A stretch of 33,100 bases of DNA from positions 1-33,100 of the forward strand of contig JAKTTT010000106.1 of assembly GCA_030581615.1 (NCBI GenBank), given 5' to 3'. Both the position numbers and the translations under genes were made by a program. The DNA comes from Alloascoidea africana (lineage: Eukaryota; Ascomycota; Alloascoideomycetes; Alloascoideales; Alloascoideaceae). Position 1 is the stretch's first letter. Each line of letters opens with the position of its first letter. Below are positions 8,603-18,670 of this stretch, piece by piece. Below the pieces are notes generated by a model that worked only from the letters and a program-made list of their open reading frames with translations, searched no databases and was not told where the DNA came from.

Positions 8603-10641
8603 TCACTCTCTTCTTCCGTTAATATCCTTTAAATACTGATCTTTATTTAACAGATAGTACTCAGCGTCGGTTATGCCATGCGGAACTTTGGGAGGAATTG
8701 GCGGCTTTGAATTTAGCTGCACTTTTTGATTTCGGGCCCAATCTTGGTAATCTCCATCCAAAGCAGAGTATCCCTTGTTTTCTCTCCACTGTCCTCCTCC
8801 TAGGTAACCAGACATGCCGCCCTCGATGCGGAAATCCTCAGGCCTTGCTCCACCGGATTGAAGCCGAACTGTTTTGGCAAAATCCGCGGTGGGAGAAGGC
8901 GCATAGAAGGAAGAATCCAACACGTCGTCATCTCTTGGTTTCAGCCTGTCCTTTGATGGGGTAGGCTTGGCTTTGGCCATGGTTTGCGAGCCCGAAGTGT
9001 TTGGATTTCCTATAGAATCGGCAGAATATGGTATCGTCATATTATTCATGGACTGTGTCAAATCGTCAATATCATTCACGGGGGGCTTTTTCCTAGGCTT
9101 TCTCTTTCCTTGTCCGGCACTTGAGTATGCCGCAGCCACAGGAGGACTTTGCGGTTGACCTACCAGAGGTGTCGTCTTAGGAACCGGTGGCCTCGGTCCA
9201 GGATATCCTTTCTTCTTTTCATGGCCTTGAAAGCTAGAAGTAGGCGAAGACGATAACGAGTGAGTGTGGTAGGACAAAGGTCGAGGAGGACAATATTCTC
9301 CAGACTGGGAAGAATCAGTTTGATATGAGTACTGGCCTCCAAGATCAAGAGCAGAAATGTGTGAAGATTGAGTTGAAATAGGGTGGCTATTATTTTCTTC
9401 ACCCATTGGCATGGGCTCTGAACCGATAGGAGGCAATGATTTACGCGCGTTTGGTCGCTGAGAATGGTACGGGGCCTGGGGGAGGTCATGGTATTTACGG
9501 CCCATATCATGCTGTTGATCCACGCTCAAATCTGTTTGAACTGCCCACTCGAAAGCATCCATGACATCTATTTCTGGATTAGTTGGCGGCCGCGCTGATA
9601 CTGGAGCAGGTGCCGGGGCTGAGCTGGTATATGGCTGGCCAGCGCTATACTGGTCAGGAACGCCAGGAAGGGGATTGTGAAATGAAGGCCTGGACGAGTA
9701 GAGCTGCGCATGTTGAGACTCGTCTGCGTAACCGCTCAATGGAGCCTGCTCTCCATAACGAATTGGCGGTAAACTAGGCAAGTCTGATGGCTGAATTTGG
9801 CTGGACTCTATTGTGGCCGAGGTATTGGAGAAAGAAAGACCCGTACTCTGATGATGAAGAGAACTGAATCCGGAGGAGCCCTGGGACTGAGAAAAAGGTA
9901 CACCGCCAATGCTGTTGGCCGACACAATGCTAGAAGACATGCTACTCGAATGGTATAGGGAAGTATTCAACACCGGATTGGAGTTTCCATAGATAGAACT
10001 GCCCATCTCTGAGGATGCCGCTGAGATTTCAGAAGACGGACGATCAGCAGGCGGTTGGTTTGGAAGAGAGGGCAGAGGCCTCTTTATGGCTTGGTTCAAG
10101 GGCACCATCCCCGAGTTTTTCTTGGTTGGCTTCGCCTTTGGCGGTAGAAAAGGTTGCTTCATGTGGAAAATCGGGTTAGCCTAACAATAACAAGAAAGCG
10201 CGATGAATCAATCAATGAGGGTGGTATTCTTTCTCTACTTACCGAGGGATAGAAAGTCATCTCCAAGTAGATCTCTCCGGCATCCTTCCCATTGTAGGTC
10301 AGTGGATGCCAATTGTCATAACCATCCTCCACAGTACTCTCGATTGCGCCCACAAAATCAATGTCTGCCTCTCCTATCAGCTCCGGGCTTTTGTCTTTTT
10401 CATCAAGAACACTGATCTTGACAAGTGGTTGTTGGTTCTGGGAGATCTTGAAACGCACTTCATGATCCCACTCAGGAGTTTGTCCTCCTCTTCCTATGGT
10501 TTTGGTCCGCGCCACAGAAGTGCCTATTCGGACGATGCAGTAAGGGTTTTGCTTCTCCAGTTTTCTCCGGTTGGGGAGATGTCTGGCCCTGAGCACGATG
10601 ATGATCAGGGTGCCCTGAGGTGTAGGATACGAAGATGACAT
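8603..10641 (-). CDS. INN1: INN1/Fic1-like cytokinesis protein with C2 domain
   Basis: Two exons, 10641-10243 and 10180-8603, joined across a 62-nt intron (GTAAGT...TTGTTAG) to give 658 residues. Residues about 8-133 are a C2 domain (GTLIIIVLRARHLPNRRKLEKQ, GGQTPEWDHEVRF, LIGEADIDF, then a TGxxxWHPL-like end) that resembles Inn1 of Saccharomyces and Fic1 of fission yeast. Those proteins bind the contractile ring and activate chitin synthase during septum ingrowth. The remaining 525 residues are Ser/Pro/Gln-rich and disordered with many PxxP motifs (PPIRYGEQAP, PPRPLSYH, PGPRPPVPK), the expected ligands of the SH3 domains of Hof1 and Cyk3. The protein is clearly longer than Saccharomyces Inn1 (about 409) through this tail. 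The splice joins the frames exactly (FYPS|ANPIFHMKQP). Confidence 0.75.
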
Positions 10642-10748
10642 AAGGTCTCAGGTCTCAGATGCTGGGTTGACTTTAGCGTGATTTCGAGTCCACGAAAACA
10701 AAAACAAGAGAAGAACGCCAAGCGACTTTCTGGAGGTGTCAATCAGGT

Positions 10749-10754
10749 CACGTG
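10749..10754. promoter_or_regulatory. CACGTG palindrome upstream of INN1-like gene
   Basis: TCACGTGTG lies 108 bp upstream of the start codon at 10641. It has the same E-box core and a similar distance as the sites at the F-box, AVT and ILV3 promoters. Confidence 0.4.
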
Positions 10755-11383
10755 TGCACGCACGGTAAAAGATCTTTTCACCGACGCGCTCCTCGTCCAG
10801 GCCTTTTCCTGATCGCGACGAGGGCAAGTCCGAGTACCAGGTGGCAGGCAGCGGCGTATTTGAGGGGTGGGACTGTCTAGATAGTAGAGAATGCGTTGAG
10901 TTGTGCGTCCTAAATTTTGAAATTTAGATGTTTCCTTCCTGTTAATCTCAACCGCCATACTTTTGGTAAAAAGAGATTGGCATATTAACGACCGATGATC
11001 GTCCCTAAACGAATTGAACAGATCTACTCTATCTAGGTCTGCAATGCAGATTTACATTAAAACCTGATTCATAATGGCATCACTCCCTTCACAATGTATT
11101 GACGACGTTCTACACACATGATAAGTTCTCTACTCGAATTCTTGATCCGTGACATCAATGTTTACTTCCCTTGGTTCTTATGATGAAAAAAAGGTATTTG
11201 TTTGATTGAAAACTTCAGGGTCCACCCAATCTGCTTGGACCCACAGGCATGCTCCTGGAATAAGCTGATAGCTTTGTATAGCAGTAACAAAAAAGAAAAC
11301 GTAATGCACATCATTAGATTTTTTGCTTTAGATTAGTGCTAGGTGTAACGGCCCAGACTAGGCGGCTTCCTTACGGTTGCAAC
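10755..11383. other. Intergenic region between INN1 promoter and repeat pair
   Basis: About 630 bp of AT-rich sequence. A 71-codon minus-strand frame (10958-10743) begins with ATG but is strongly basic, without family resemblance, and overlaps the INN1 promoter. Nothing else is seen. Confidence 0.4.
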
Positions 11384-11900
11384 TATATAGCCTGGCGTTT
11401 TTCCTAGTCTTGGAGGATAAGACATCTCTAGAGTCAAGGAGTAGCAAATAGTTCTTTCCCATCTTCCCCTATGTAGATCCATACACAGAGGTCGTGCTCG
11501 GAATTGCAATTCTTTTTTTTTTACTGATAACTGTCACCGTTCTTTGACCTACTCAGTTCACAAGATGGGACCTAAATCGTCGACCGTGCTGGTTGACCGA
11601 AACTCTTTCACTCCATACCCTGTGCTGGAGTTTGAGCGTTTTGTTATTAATCGGCATTGGTGTGACACACGCGCCAAATTAGAGAAATGTCTCAGTGCCC
11701 GGACTTACAATGGGGAGATGTTTTTCGCTCATATTTGCTTCAAAGTCCACCGAGAGGATTGGGCCACTCGGAAATTCTTAGATGATCCTTGAGCATCCAT
11801 TCCCGTCTTCGCGGATAACTTTGCTATCCGGAAATAGGCTCAGGAACAACGCTACAACAAATTCCCAAACCCCAGGAAGATTACCCTCTGGATCAGTTTT
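11384..11900 (+). repeat. Copy A of an inverted repeat family (decayed, coding-like)
   Basis: This stretch is homologous to the reverse complement of 12046-12771. The best block, 11519-11573 against 12624-12570, matches at 53 of 55 positions by direct count, and similarity continues upstream to about 11384 and downstream to about 11900. It includes a frame at 11561-11792 whose protein (TYNGEMFFAHICFKV, then a Trp/Arg-rich end) is shared by both copies, so the family once coded for a protein. The copy is broken. I do not recognise the family; a capsid-like protein of a retroelement is one possibility. Borders are approximate. Confidence 0.6.
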
Positions 11901-12045
11901 CGAACCATGCGAGTTTGTAATCTTATGGCCATTTAGGCATTGATATCTGATCCTCTTACAGCGTTTCGGGAACTATAGCTAAAAATGCACGACGATTCCA
12001 ACAGTTTCACCACATTCATCGCAGATTGAGAGTAATCCTCAGAAG

Positions 12046-12771
12046 TTATTTATCCCACAGAGGAGTCAAAGTCATACCGTTTAAGTCATAGTGCATTTGA
12101 AAGTGTAGTTCACGAAAAGCATGCACAGGTCCAGAAATTAGAGCCCAGATGACCATCGCATAAAGCAAGTTCGGGTGATGCGAAAGCTGGTCGCAGAGGG
12201 AGAGCTTGTCAATAAGATCATCCAATTCGGCCCGTGAGTGGGGGCGTTGGAGACCAGCTGATTTGGGTAAAATGCTGGTGTAAGAGCTCCTTTCGGAGAC
12301 TTGGGAACTTGCGGTAACACTGTTCCTGGAACCATTCCAGGAAAGCAAAGGTGTCCCCAAAACCCACAAAGGACACACGCGCGTCCTCCAAGAGTTTCCG
12401 GGTCATTCTATCCTCTGGACGGACCTTGGAGCAAATGTGGGCGAAAAACATCTCCCCATTGTAAGTACGGGAACTGAGACATTTTTCCAATTTTGCGCAT
12501 GTGTCACGTCAATGCCGATTAATCACAAAACGCTCCAACTCCAGTGCAGGGTATGGTGTTAGAGCGTTGAGGTCCCATCTTGTGAACTGGGTAGGTCAAG
12601 GAACGGTGACAGTTATCAGTAAAAATCAACAAAAAACAGTGTAAATTCCAAATTCCCTCCTGGGCACAACCTATTGGTCTACGGAGGAGAAGATGGAAAG
12701 GAATTGCTATCACTCTTCGAGTCTAAGAATGCCTTATCCTCGAAGAGAAGGGAAAGCGTCCAGATATAGTC
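12046..12771 (-). repeat. Copy B of the inverted repeat family (decayed, coding-like)
   Basis: Minus-strand copy that faces copy A tail to tail with about 150 bp between them. It retains more of the family: beyond the part shared with A it holds further open stretches at 12046-12378 and 12218-12490. Its shared protein core (SRTYNGEMFFAHIC) parallels that of copy A. It is broken. Its 5' end lies about 70 bp upstream of the tRNA-Ile gene, a place favoured by Pol III-targeted retrotransposons. No LTRs, primer-binding site or reverse transcriptase were found, so membership in a retroelement is unproven. Confidence 0.6.
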
Positions 12772-12842
12772 ACGACCTATGTATACAAACTGTTTAGTAT
12801 AATGACAATATATTAAAGTACAAAAATTTTTATTCAAAAACA

Positions 12843-12916
12843 GGTCTCTTGGCCCAGTTGGTTAAGGCACCGTGCTAATAACGCGGGGATCAGCGGTTCG
12901 ATCCCGCTAGAGACCA
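12843..12916 (+). tRNA. tRNA-Ile(AAU): tRNA-Ile (anticodon AAT)
   Basis: A complete 74-nt cloverleaf without intron. The acceptor stem GGTCTC pairs with GAGACC before discriminator A12916. The anticodon stem CCGTG/CGCGG encloses the loop CTAATAA with anticodon AAT at 12877-12879. The T arm carries GGTTCGATCCC (box B), and TGGCCCAGTTGG serves as box A. The sequence agrees with the Saccharomyces tRNA-Ile(AAU) as I remember it. CCA is not encoded, as normal in eukaryotes. Five thymines follow at 12921. Confidence 0.97.
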
Positions 12917-12920
12917 TTTC

Positions 12921-12925
12921 TTTTT
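12921..12925 (+). terminator. Pol III T-run terminator of tRNA-Ile
   Basis: TTTTT begins four bases after the mature 3' end of the tRNA, preceded by TTTC. This is the usual RNA polymerase III stop signal. Confidence 0.85.
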
Positions 12926-13483
12926 CCTGATTTTAAGCACAACGCCAAGTTCAACTTTTCAAGTGTTGAACAAATATCCAAAACTTCAATTCTTTTTTTA
13001 TTTCTCTACAAAAGAGAAACTTCAGAAAGGGATAAATCTAAGACATTTCTATTATTCACATTTTCGCAGAATTCATTATTACTTGAGAAACCAGTAAAGA
13101 TCCCTCAACTAATCAAGTTCGTGGCTAGCTTCAGGTTAGGTTTTAAGCAGGCGAGGATAAGCACTTTTTACATAAGTCCTTGTTCCACTTTTGGAGTTGA
13201 ATCAAGCGACACAGGTACATCTTTTGTGTAATTGAACTAGCTGAAAAGTCAACGGCAATAAATACAAAGATTGATTCTAACAAGCTCTAATACTGTGAGA
13301 GTGAGAAAATAGACTTGGCCGATAATCTTCAATAAGCACTAAATCATATGGTTAATTGGTGGGTGTCCGCTTTCAATGTTGAAAATCCATGTTAGTGTGG
13401 TCTTCATCATTACCAGGACTAAATTTAAACATTGATTCTGTTGTGATACCGGGACTGATCTTTGTTTCTTGGTGACTTGCTTT
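12926..13483. other. Intergenic region, nothing recognised
   Basis: About 550 bp between the tRNA and the LINE relic. AT-rich, with no frame, RNA or repeat that I can support. Confidence 0.5.
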
Positions 13484-13975
13484 TCATATGCTTCGATCCC
13501 ATAGAGTGCCCTCGGCAGGAAACATGCTTTTTACAGGCAGAGTTATTCCTCTGCTTATTTTCACCAGCTGCTGGATCTTTGCCGTTACCTGTTTTGCCAT
13601 TGTTACTGTTGTATTGGCCTGCTTCTGTAAGCGGAGCTTCTCGTCGAACCATACCTCTAGAAGCTTCACCGCCTTTTCCTGGCTTTTTTGTTCCCCGTTT
13701 GGGAGTATTAATGTGATACTTGGTTCTTTCCGTGGCTGTCTAAAGGATATTAGTTGGCACTTTGGGCCATAGTTAACAGCCGTTTCGATGTTTCTTACAA
13801 CTGGAGTTAAGATAAACCTGCCTATAACTATTTCAGGTTTCAATAGTTATGACAGTTCCATGAGCTTAGATTTAAACAGACTAGTGGCGATAATCATCCA
13901 ACTTGTCACTTCCTGTGAGGGAATGGTCAGGGCCAGAATCAAGGTGACAATGAGCAATAGAGATAGAAGCGTATA
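13484..13975 (-). pseudogene. Relic of a LINE (non-LTR) reverse transcriptase
   Basis: On the minus strand the frame 13843-13484 contains the region after the catalytic palm of fungal LINE reverse transcriptases. YGPKCQLISFRQPRKEP corresponds to the usual FGPxKTExIHFSRxRK, then ITLILPNGE, then KAVKLLEVWFDEKL for the hallmark xxLGVWFDRKL, then an Ala/Lys/Thr-rich helix and KISRGI. The same frame continues upstream to about 13975 with one internal stop (TAA at about 13857). The YxDD palm motif and the rest of the element are not found, so this is a short, inactive fragment. It most likely comes from a Tad/Zorro-like or other fungal LINE. The motif order is seen directly; the family is inferred. 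Confidence 0.55.
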
Positions 13976-14638
13976 AACCTAAGAGCATAAGTATTAATAA
14001 ATATTTAGCGGTTTACGTAGTTTTAAAGTGAAAAGTCATCACATTTTCATCCCAATACTACAGTTGATGACAAATATTAAGGGCGAATACTATGAATGAA
14101 TCTATAGGTATGCCAGAGTCTCAAACTACAATTTCCTCGGAGAACCATTGTACATCTACTTAATCCACGGATAATAAAACCCAACGGCTTCACGATAGTA
14201 ATTTCACTTCTTCCATTACTCGAAGGCAGTTAGCGTTTACCATATGCGATTTGGGAAGTTGGGGTATTACATCGCATTTACCTGAAACAAAACCTGGAAA
14301 GGATGCTCTACTTTATGAACAAAACTCGAGAAAAATAGTCCCATGCAAAGGAACGTTTCACCAGTCCTCCTTTGCCATTTTGTTTTCTGAATATATCAAG
14401 AGAAGGTGGTTCCAATGTATGAACAGCCTCATTAGGTTTGCAGTGGCCAGGAAATTCCGAAACTGCGGCATCACAAATTCCGGAAACTACTAGAAGACAA
14501 CTTTACTTTTCATCACATCTGTTCAGGCTTTCTTATTCTCGTTATAAGGGCTAATTTTGCTCCTGTTTGATAGAACTCTCTGTTTTAGTGTATTACATTA
14601 CTTTTGCTTTATTTCCGCCTCTTTAAGCGTTTATCGAA
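13976..14638. other. Intergenic region and HCR1 promoter
   Basis: About 660 bp. A minus-strand open stretch at roughly 14310-14460 shows no family resemblance. The right part must hold the HCR1 promoter; a T-rich pyrimidine tract precedes the start codon. No RNA gene or repeat was identified. Confidence 0.45.
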
Positions 14639-15484
14639 ATGAATTGGGGTAAGCATTTGTCACGCGTATGAACGGGATGAAGACTCATTTTTTAACAACT
14701 TTGGAAAACTGTAGATGACGACGATTTTACCACATCCTCTGCAGCTGTCAAAGACAACTGGGACGATGAATCGGATGAAGAACCGGTCTTAGAATCATGG
14801 GATGCAGAATCGGAGGATGAGAAGCCAAAACCCCCTAAACCGGCGACGGCAAAGCCAAAACCAGTAGCAAAGCCAACCAAGGGTGCCAAAGCCAAGGTCG
14901 CAACAAAAACGATCGTGGTAGGGAAGACTACAAACTTAGATGACTTGGATGCGGATAGCCGGAGACAGGCATTGAGGAAGATGGAATTGGACTCTGATCT
15001 GAATAATGCCGCTGACTTATTTGGTGGACTAGGGGTTGCTGATCCCAAGGCCGGAATTAGAAATGAACCTCAAAAAATTGAAGTTCAGGAACTCCCACTT
15101 GAAGCGAATGCTCTGTTTCATCCTGAGACCAAGCAAGATTTTGAGAATCTGAAGAAAAAGCTCACTCCTGTGATCAAGAACACAGCAGATGTTTCCCAGC
15201 TGCATTACGCAAACTCATTTGCCCTTGATTTTGTTCGCGATATTTCTAAGCCTCTTAGTCTTGAAAAGCTAAGGCAACTGATTTCAACTCTGAATTTGCT
15301 GGAGAAGGAGAAGATTAAGGAGATTCGCTCACAGCGTCTCTCAAAGGCCGGTGGCACCAGCACTGGTGGTGTTGGCAAGAAGAAGACTAAGGGAAGACTG
15401 GCCCCAGCAAGCTTCAAGAAGGACGACGATAAAGATCTGACAAACTACGCAGACTTTGATGATGACGATGATGGATTTATGTAG
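14639..15484 (+). CDS. HCR1: Translation initiation factor eIF3 subunit j (Hcr1)
   Basis: Two exons, 14639-14648 and 14715-15484, spliced over a 66-nt intron (GTAAGC...CTGTAG), giving 259 residues against about 265 for Saccharomyces Hcr1. The first exon has only 10 coding bases (MNW plus one base), and splicing yields MNWDDDDFT, matching the MSWDDE start of the family. Two acidic WDxE motifs (NWDDES, SWDAES) that bind eIF3b, the block MELDSDLNNAADLFGGLGV (almost identical to yeast), FVRDISKPLS and the C-terminal GKKKTKGRL with an Asp-rich end GFM are all present. Hcr1 stabilises eIF3 on the 40S subunit and acts in start-site selection and recycling with Rli1. The downstream neighbour SEC13 runs in the same direction. 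Confidence 0.95.
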
Positions 15485-15969
15485 GCAGACTGTCTGCAAA
15501 GTTTTCGAAATCATGAGCGTTACTTGAAAGTGGGTCTGAACCAGCGTTCCACGGCTACACTTTTAGCACATTAATCACAATGTTTCGTTGGATTCAAACC
15601 GCTGCCTATGCTTTTATCTTTTGTAGAGTCCAAGCCTACAGTACTATTTATGGGTATATCCCACTTTACGTGAGAGATTGGAAGAACGGGATAGAGTAAC
15701 ATCTTCAAATAGTCAGATAGTATGCACGCAGAAGAATAAATTGTTGTAGTGTTTAGTTTAAACCTCTTGAAAAGATCACAGAGAATCGTAGCACCCTGGG
15801 AGAATAACCCATGAATGACAAATCTAAGCTTCCTGCTTAGTTGAATTTGTTACTTAAAAGCTGATCTTAAGTGTTGGTCAAAGGGCGGGTAACACAACAA
15901 ACTCACCATCACTTTGCTGTTCTTTTCATAATCCAGCCTTTGGCAAAACAATATCGATCACTCTCCAAA
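15485..15969. other. HCR1 3' flank and SEC13 promoter
   Basis: About 490 bp between two co-directional genes. It contains no further gene; a motif GGTAACACAACAAACTC lies about 80 bp before the SEC13 start. No clear TATA box. Confidence 0.4.
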
Positions 15970-17174
15970 ATGGTATGTGCTATGTACTGCTGTTTACGAA
16001 ATATGAAAAATCTTGAAATGCTTGATAAAAGGAAACCAGATCTCAAAAAATATTTGAGTTTGAACCTTTAGATACTAACATATTACCGGTCAGGTCACTA
16101 TTGGCAATGAACACGAAGATTTAATCGTATGCTCTTCCTTTGTTTTTTCACTGTTACTACCGCTATCACGAAATCATTTCTTTTATCTAACCCTGTGTTT
16201 GTAATTGCAATAGCACGACGCGGATCTGGACTACTACGGCAAGAGACTGGCCACTTGTTCTTCTGACAAGACCATCAAAATCTTTGAGGTTGATGGAGAG
16301 AATCACAAGCTTGTTGAAACACTGCGGGGGTAAGATTATTCCGAAAGCTGGTTCCTATTTTCTTTTGCAAAATAGACAAATTGTGCTAACTGTTTGTACT
16401 AGACATGATGGCCCTGTTTGGCAGGTCAGCTGGGCTCACCCCAAGTTTGGCATAATCCTGGCCTCTGCTTCGTACGATGGCAAAGTTTTAATCTGGAGAG
16501 AAGAGAATGGAAGATGGTCAAACATAGCGGAACACGCGGTTCACCAGGCATCTGTGAATTCTGTCAAATGGGCACCCCATGAATACGGCGCTTTGCTTCT
16601 GTGTGCTTCCTCAGACGGCAAAGTATCTATTGCAGAGTTCAAAGATGACGGAACCATCCAGGCCTCTCTTTTCGCTGCCCATACCATCGGGTGCAACACC
16701 GCTGCGTGGGCTCCACCTTCAATTAGTGGGGGATCTATAATTCAATCTTCAAATGCTGGCGCCGGCGGTGCCAGCTCCAGCGAGCCCCGAAGAATTGTGA
16801 CAGGAGGATGCGATAACCTGGTCAAGATATGGAAACAGGATGCAACGACAAACAGCTGGATTGAGGAATTCACTCTGGAAGGGCACAGAGATTGGGTTAG
16901 AGATGTTGATTGGTCCTGGTCTGTTTTCTCCAAATCGTACATCGCTTCAGCCTCCCAGGATCGAACGGTAATTATCTGGAGCAAAGAGGGAAACTCGAAT
17001 AAATGGGAAAAGACTTTGCTGAAAGGGAACGAACCATTCCCAGATGTTTGCTGGAGAGCAAGTTGGTCGCTTTCAGGCAACATTTTGGCTGTCAGCAGTG
17101 GGGACAATAAGGTAACGTTATGGAAGGAGAACTTGAAAGGAACTTGGGAACAAACGGGCCTTGTTGATGAGTAA
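15970..17174 (+). CDS. SEC13: COPII coat / nuclear pore WD40 protein Sec13
   Basis: Four coding exons: 15970-15972 (only ATG), 16094-16126, 16214-16329 and 16403-17174, giving 307 residues (yeast 297). Introns are 121, 87 and 73 nt with donors GTATGT, GTATGC, GTAAGA; a perfect TACTAAC branch site (16073-16079) precedes the first acceptor. The joined N-terminus [21 protein letters not shown] aligns with yeast MVVIANAHNEMIHDAVMDYYG. Six WD repeats follow, for example [68 protein letters not shown] and [13 protein letters not shown]. Sec13 forms the outer COPII cage with Sec31, sits in the Nup84 complex and in the SEACAT complex at the vacuole. The loop before the fourth of these repeats has a Ser/Gly/Ala-rich insert (near [14 protein letters not shown]). 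Confidence 0.95.
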
Positions 17175-17423
17175 ATCACCAATGGTTTTTGGATAGTGTA
17201 GCGTCCAATAGAAACTAAGAAATGACTAATATTTTCACTTTGAAAGAATGATACAGCTGGCAGTTTGGAAAAGGCTTAGATATTACTACTGATTCCTTTT
17301 TACATTAAAAACTTTGATATCAAATATAAGCAAAGTTCACCACAATTCATGTCAATCAATGCTCGCTCATAAAAACAGTAATCAAAGGTGCAATAGGAGG
17401 GAGAATTTGGGGAAACAGGCCCA

Positions 17424-18670
17424 TTATTTTGGATATCCAGTATCGGTAATTAGGGACTCCTCTGTTCTACGAGGTCCATCTCCAACGCGGGTCAAAATGA
17501 CTCTAGAAACACCCTCCGCAATACCACTAAGTAGTACTTCATTAAAGCCTTGTGGGATGTTATCATTCAAACTGCTAACTTCAGTCTCAGATAGCTTTTC
17601 CCAGCCAGTGACCTTGCCAAAGGCGAGTTTTAATAGTCCAAGAACAAGTGCTTCGTCTTTTTCTTGGTAATAGATAACGGCATTTGGACCAGCGTCATAA
17701 GTGTAGGCAGCAACAACCTTCCCAGCAACTCTGTTGAGTTCCTCAACAATCTGGATTATTCCTCGAGAAGTATCATTCAGGTAGAAAATTGGAGGTGTGG
17801 AATCCAAACACACGGCGTGGAATGAATTTGAATCTTGCATAGTCAATTTGCCAAATGTCTCAAAGTCCTTTGCCAAAATCGCCTTTTTCATTTCCTCGAA
17901 GCGTTTTGGGACAACCTCCTTGATCCGGTGTTGAAATAAAGGTGAGGTTGCAACGGTTGTTTGCATTCCAGAGGTCGAGGAAGTTCCCTTCTTTTTGGCG
18001 CTGGCCACCAGGATCGCTGCTTTGATTTCGGGCCAGAATTCTTTAGTGGCGACTTCAACGGCGCGAGAGTCCGACCCATCTTCTTCATTTCCCATTTCCC
18101 AAGCGGCAAATCCGCCAAATAAAGATCGGCATGCAGAGCCAGAACCCTTTCGAGCTATTTTTGACAGCTCGCTTGGAGACTGTGGGAGCTCAAAGAGGTT
18201 TGCAACGGCTCTTACAAGAGCGGCAAATCCAGCGGCTGAGGAAGCTAAGCCGGCAGCGGTTGGGAAATTGTTTTCGGAGACAACGTGCAGATTGAATTGG
18301 CTCAGCTTTGGAAGTGACGGATTTTCATCCTCAGTCGCTTTACGAAGAGCTCGAAGATCTTTAAAACACTTTACGAGACGATCAGAGGTTTCAATTGACT
18401 CCTCATTTCCATTTAGCCATAATCTATCGGACTCAAAAGACTCCGAAGCAGCTGCTGTGGTCAAAGTCCGGAGATCATCCTGAGAAAGAGTGACGGAAAT
18501 GGAAGAGTTTGTAGGAAGATTAAGGGCCTTGTCTCGCTTTCCCCAGTACTTGAGGGTCTGTTCTGGACATTAGTAAACGCGTGGAAATTCGCTGTGTAAA
18601 CCGTTAACAACATTGGACTTACAGCAATGTTGACAGGAGCTGTGGTGGAGGCTGAATAGACGGGGGCCAT
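17424..18670 (-). CDS. MVD1: Mevalonate diphosphate decarboxylase
   Basis: Two exons, 18670-18623 and 18557-17424, over a 65-nt intron (GTAAGT, TACTAAT near the acceptor CAG), giving 393 residues against 396 in yeast. The enzyme (Erg19) makes isopentenyl diphosphate from mevalonate diphosphate with ATP, the last step of the mevalonate route to sterols and prenyl groups. The joined start MAPVYSASTTAPVNIATLKY carries the family N-terminus, followed by WGKRD. The GHMP-kinase loop NNFPTAAGLASSAAG is at residues 112-126, and the catalytic aspartate lies in YDAGPNA (Asp304; yeast Asp305). An in-frame ATG upstream at 18727 would add 19 residues with no counterpart in the family; 18670 was chosen because it matches the yeast start. 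It is divergent from ILV3. Confidence 0.95.

Noticed and set aside
10743-10958. 71-codon minus-strand ATG frame upstream of the INN1-like gene
   Set aside because: It overlaps the promoter, is basic and low in structure, and has no relatives that I know.
11384-12771. Inverted repeat as a Komagataella-type centromere
   Set aside because: Those centromeres have near-identical arms of about 2 kb around a unique core. Here the arms are short, unequal and clearly diverged, and they look coding.
14251-14493. 80-codon plus-strand frame before HCR1
   Set aside because: It begins with TTG, has no family resemblance and lies in the HCR1 upstream region.
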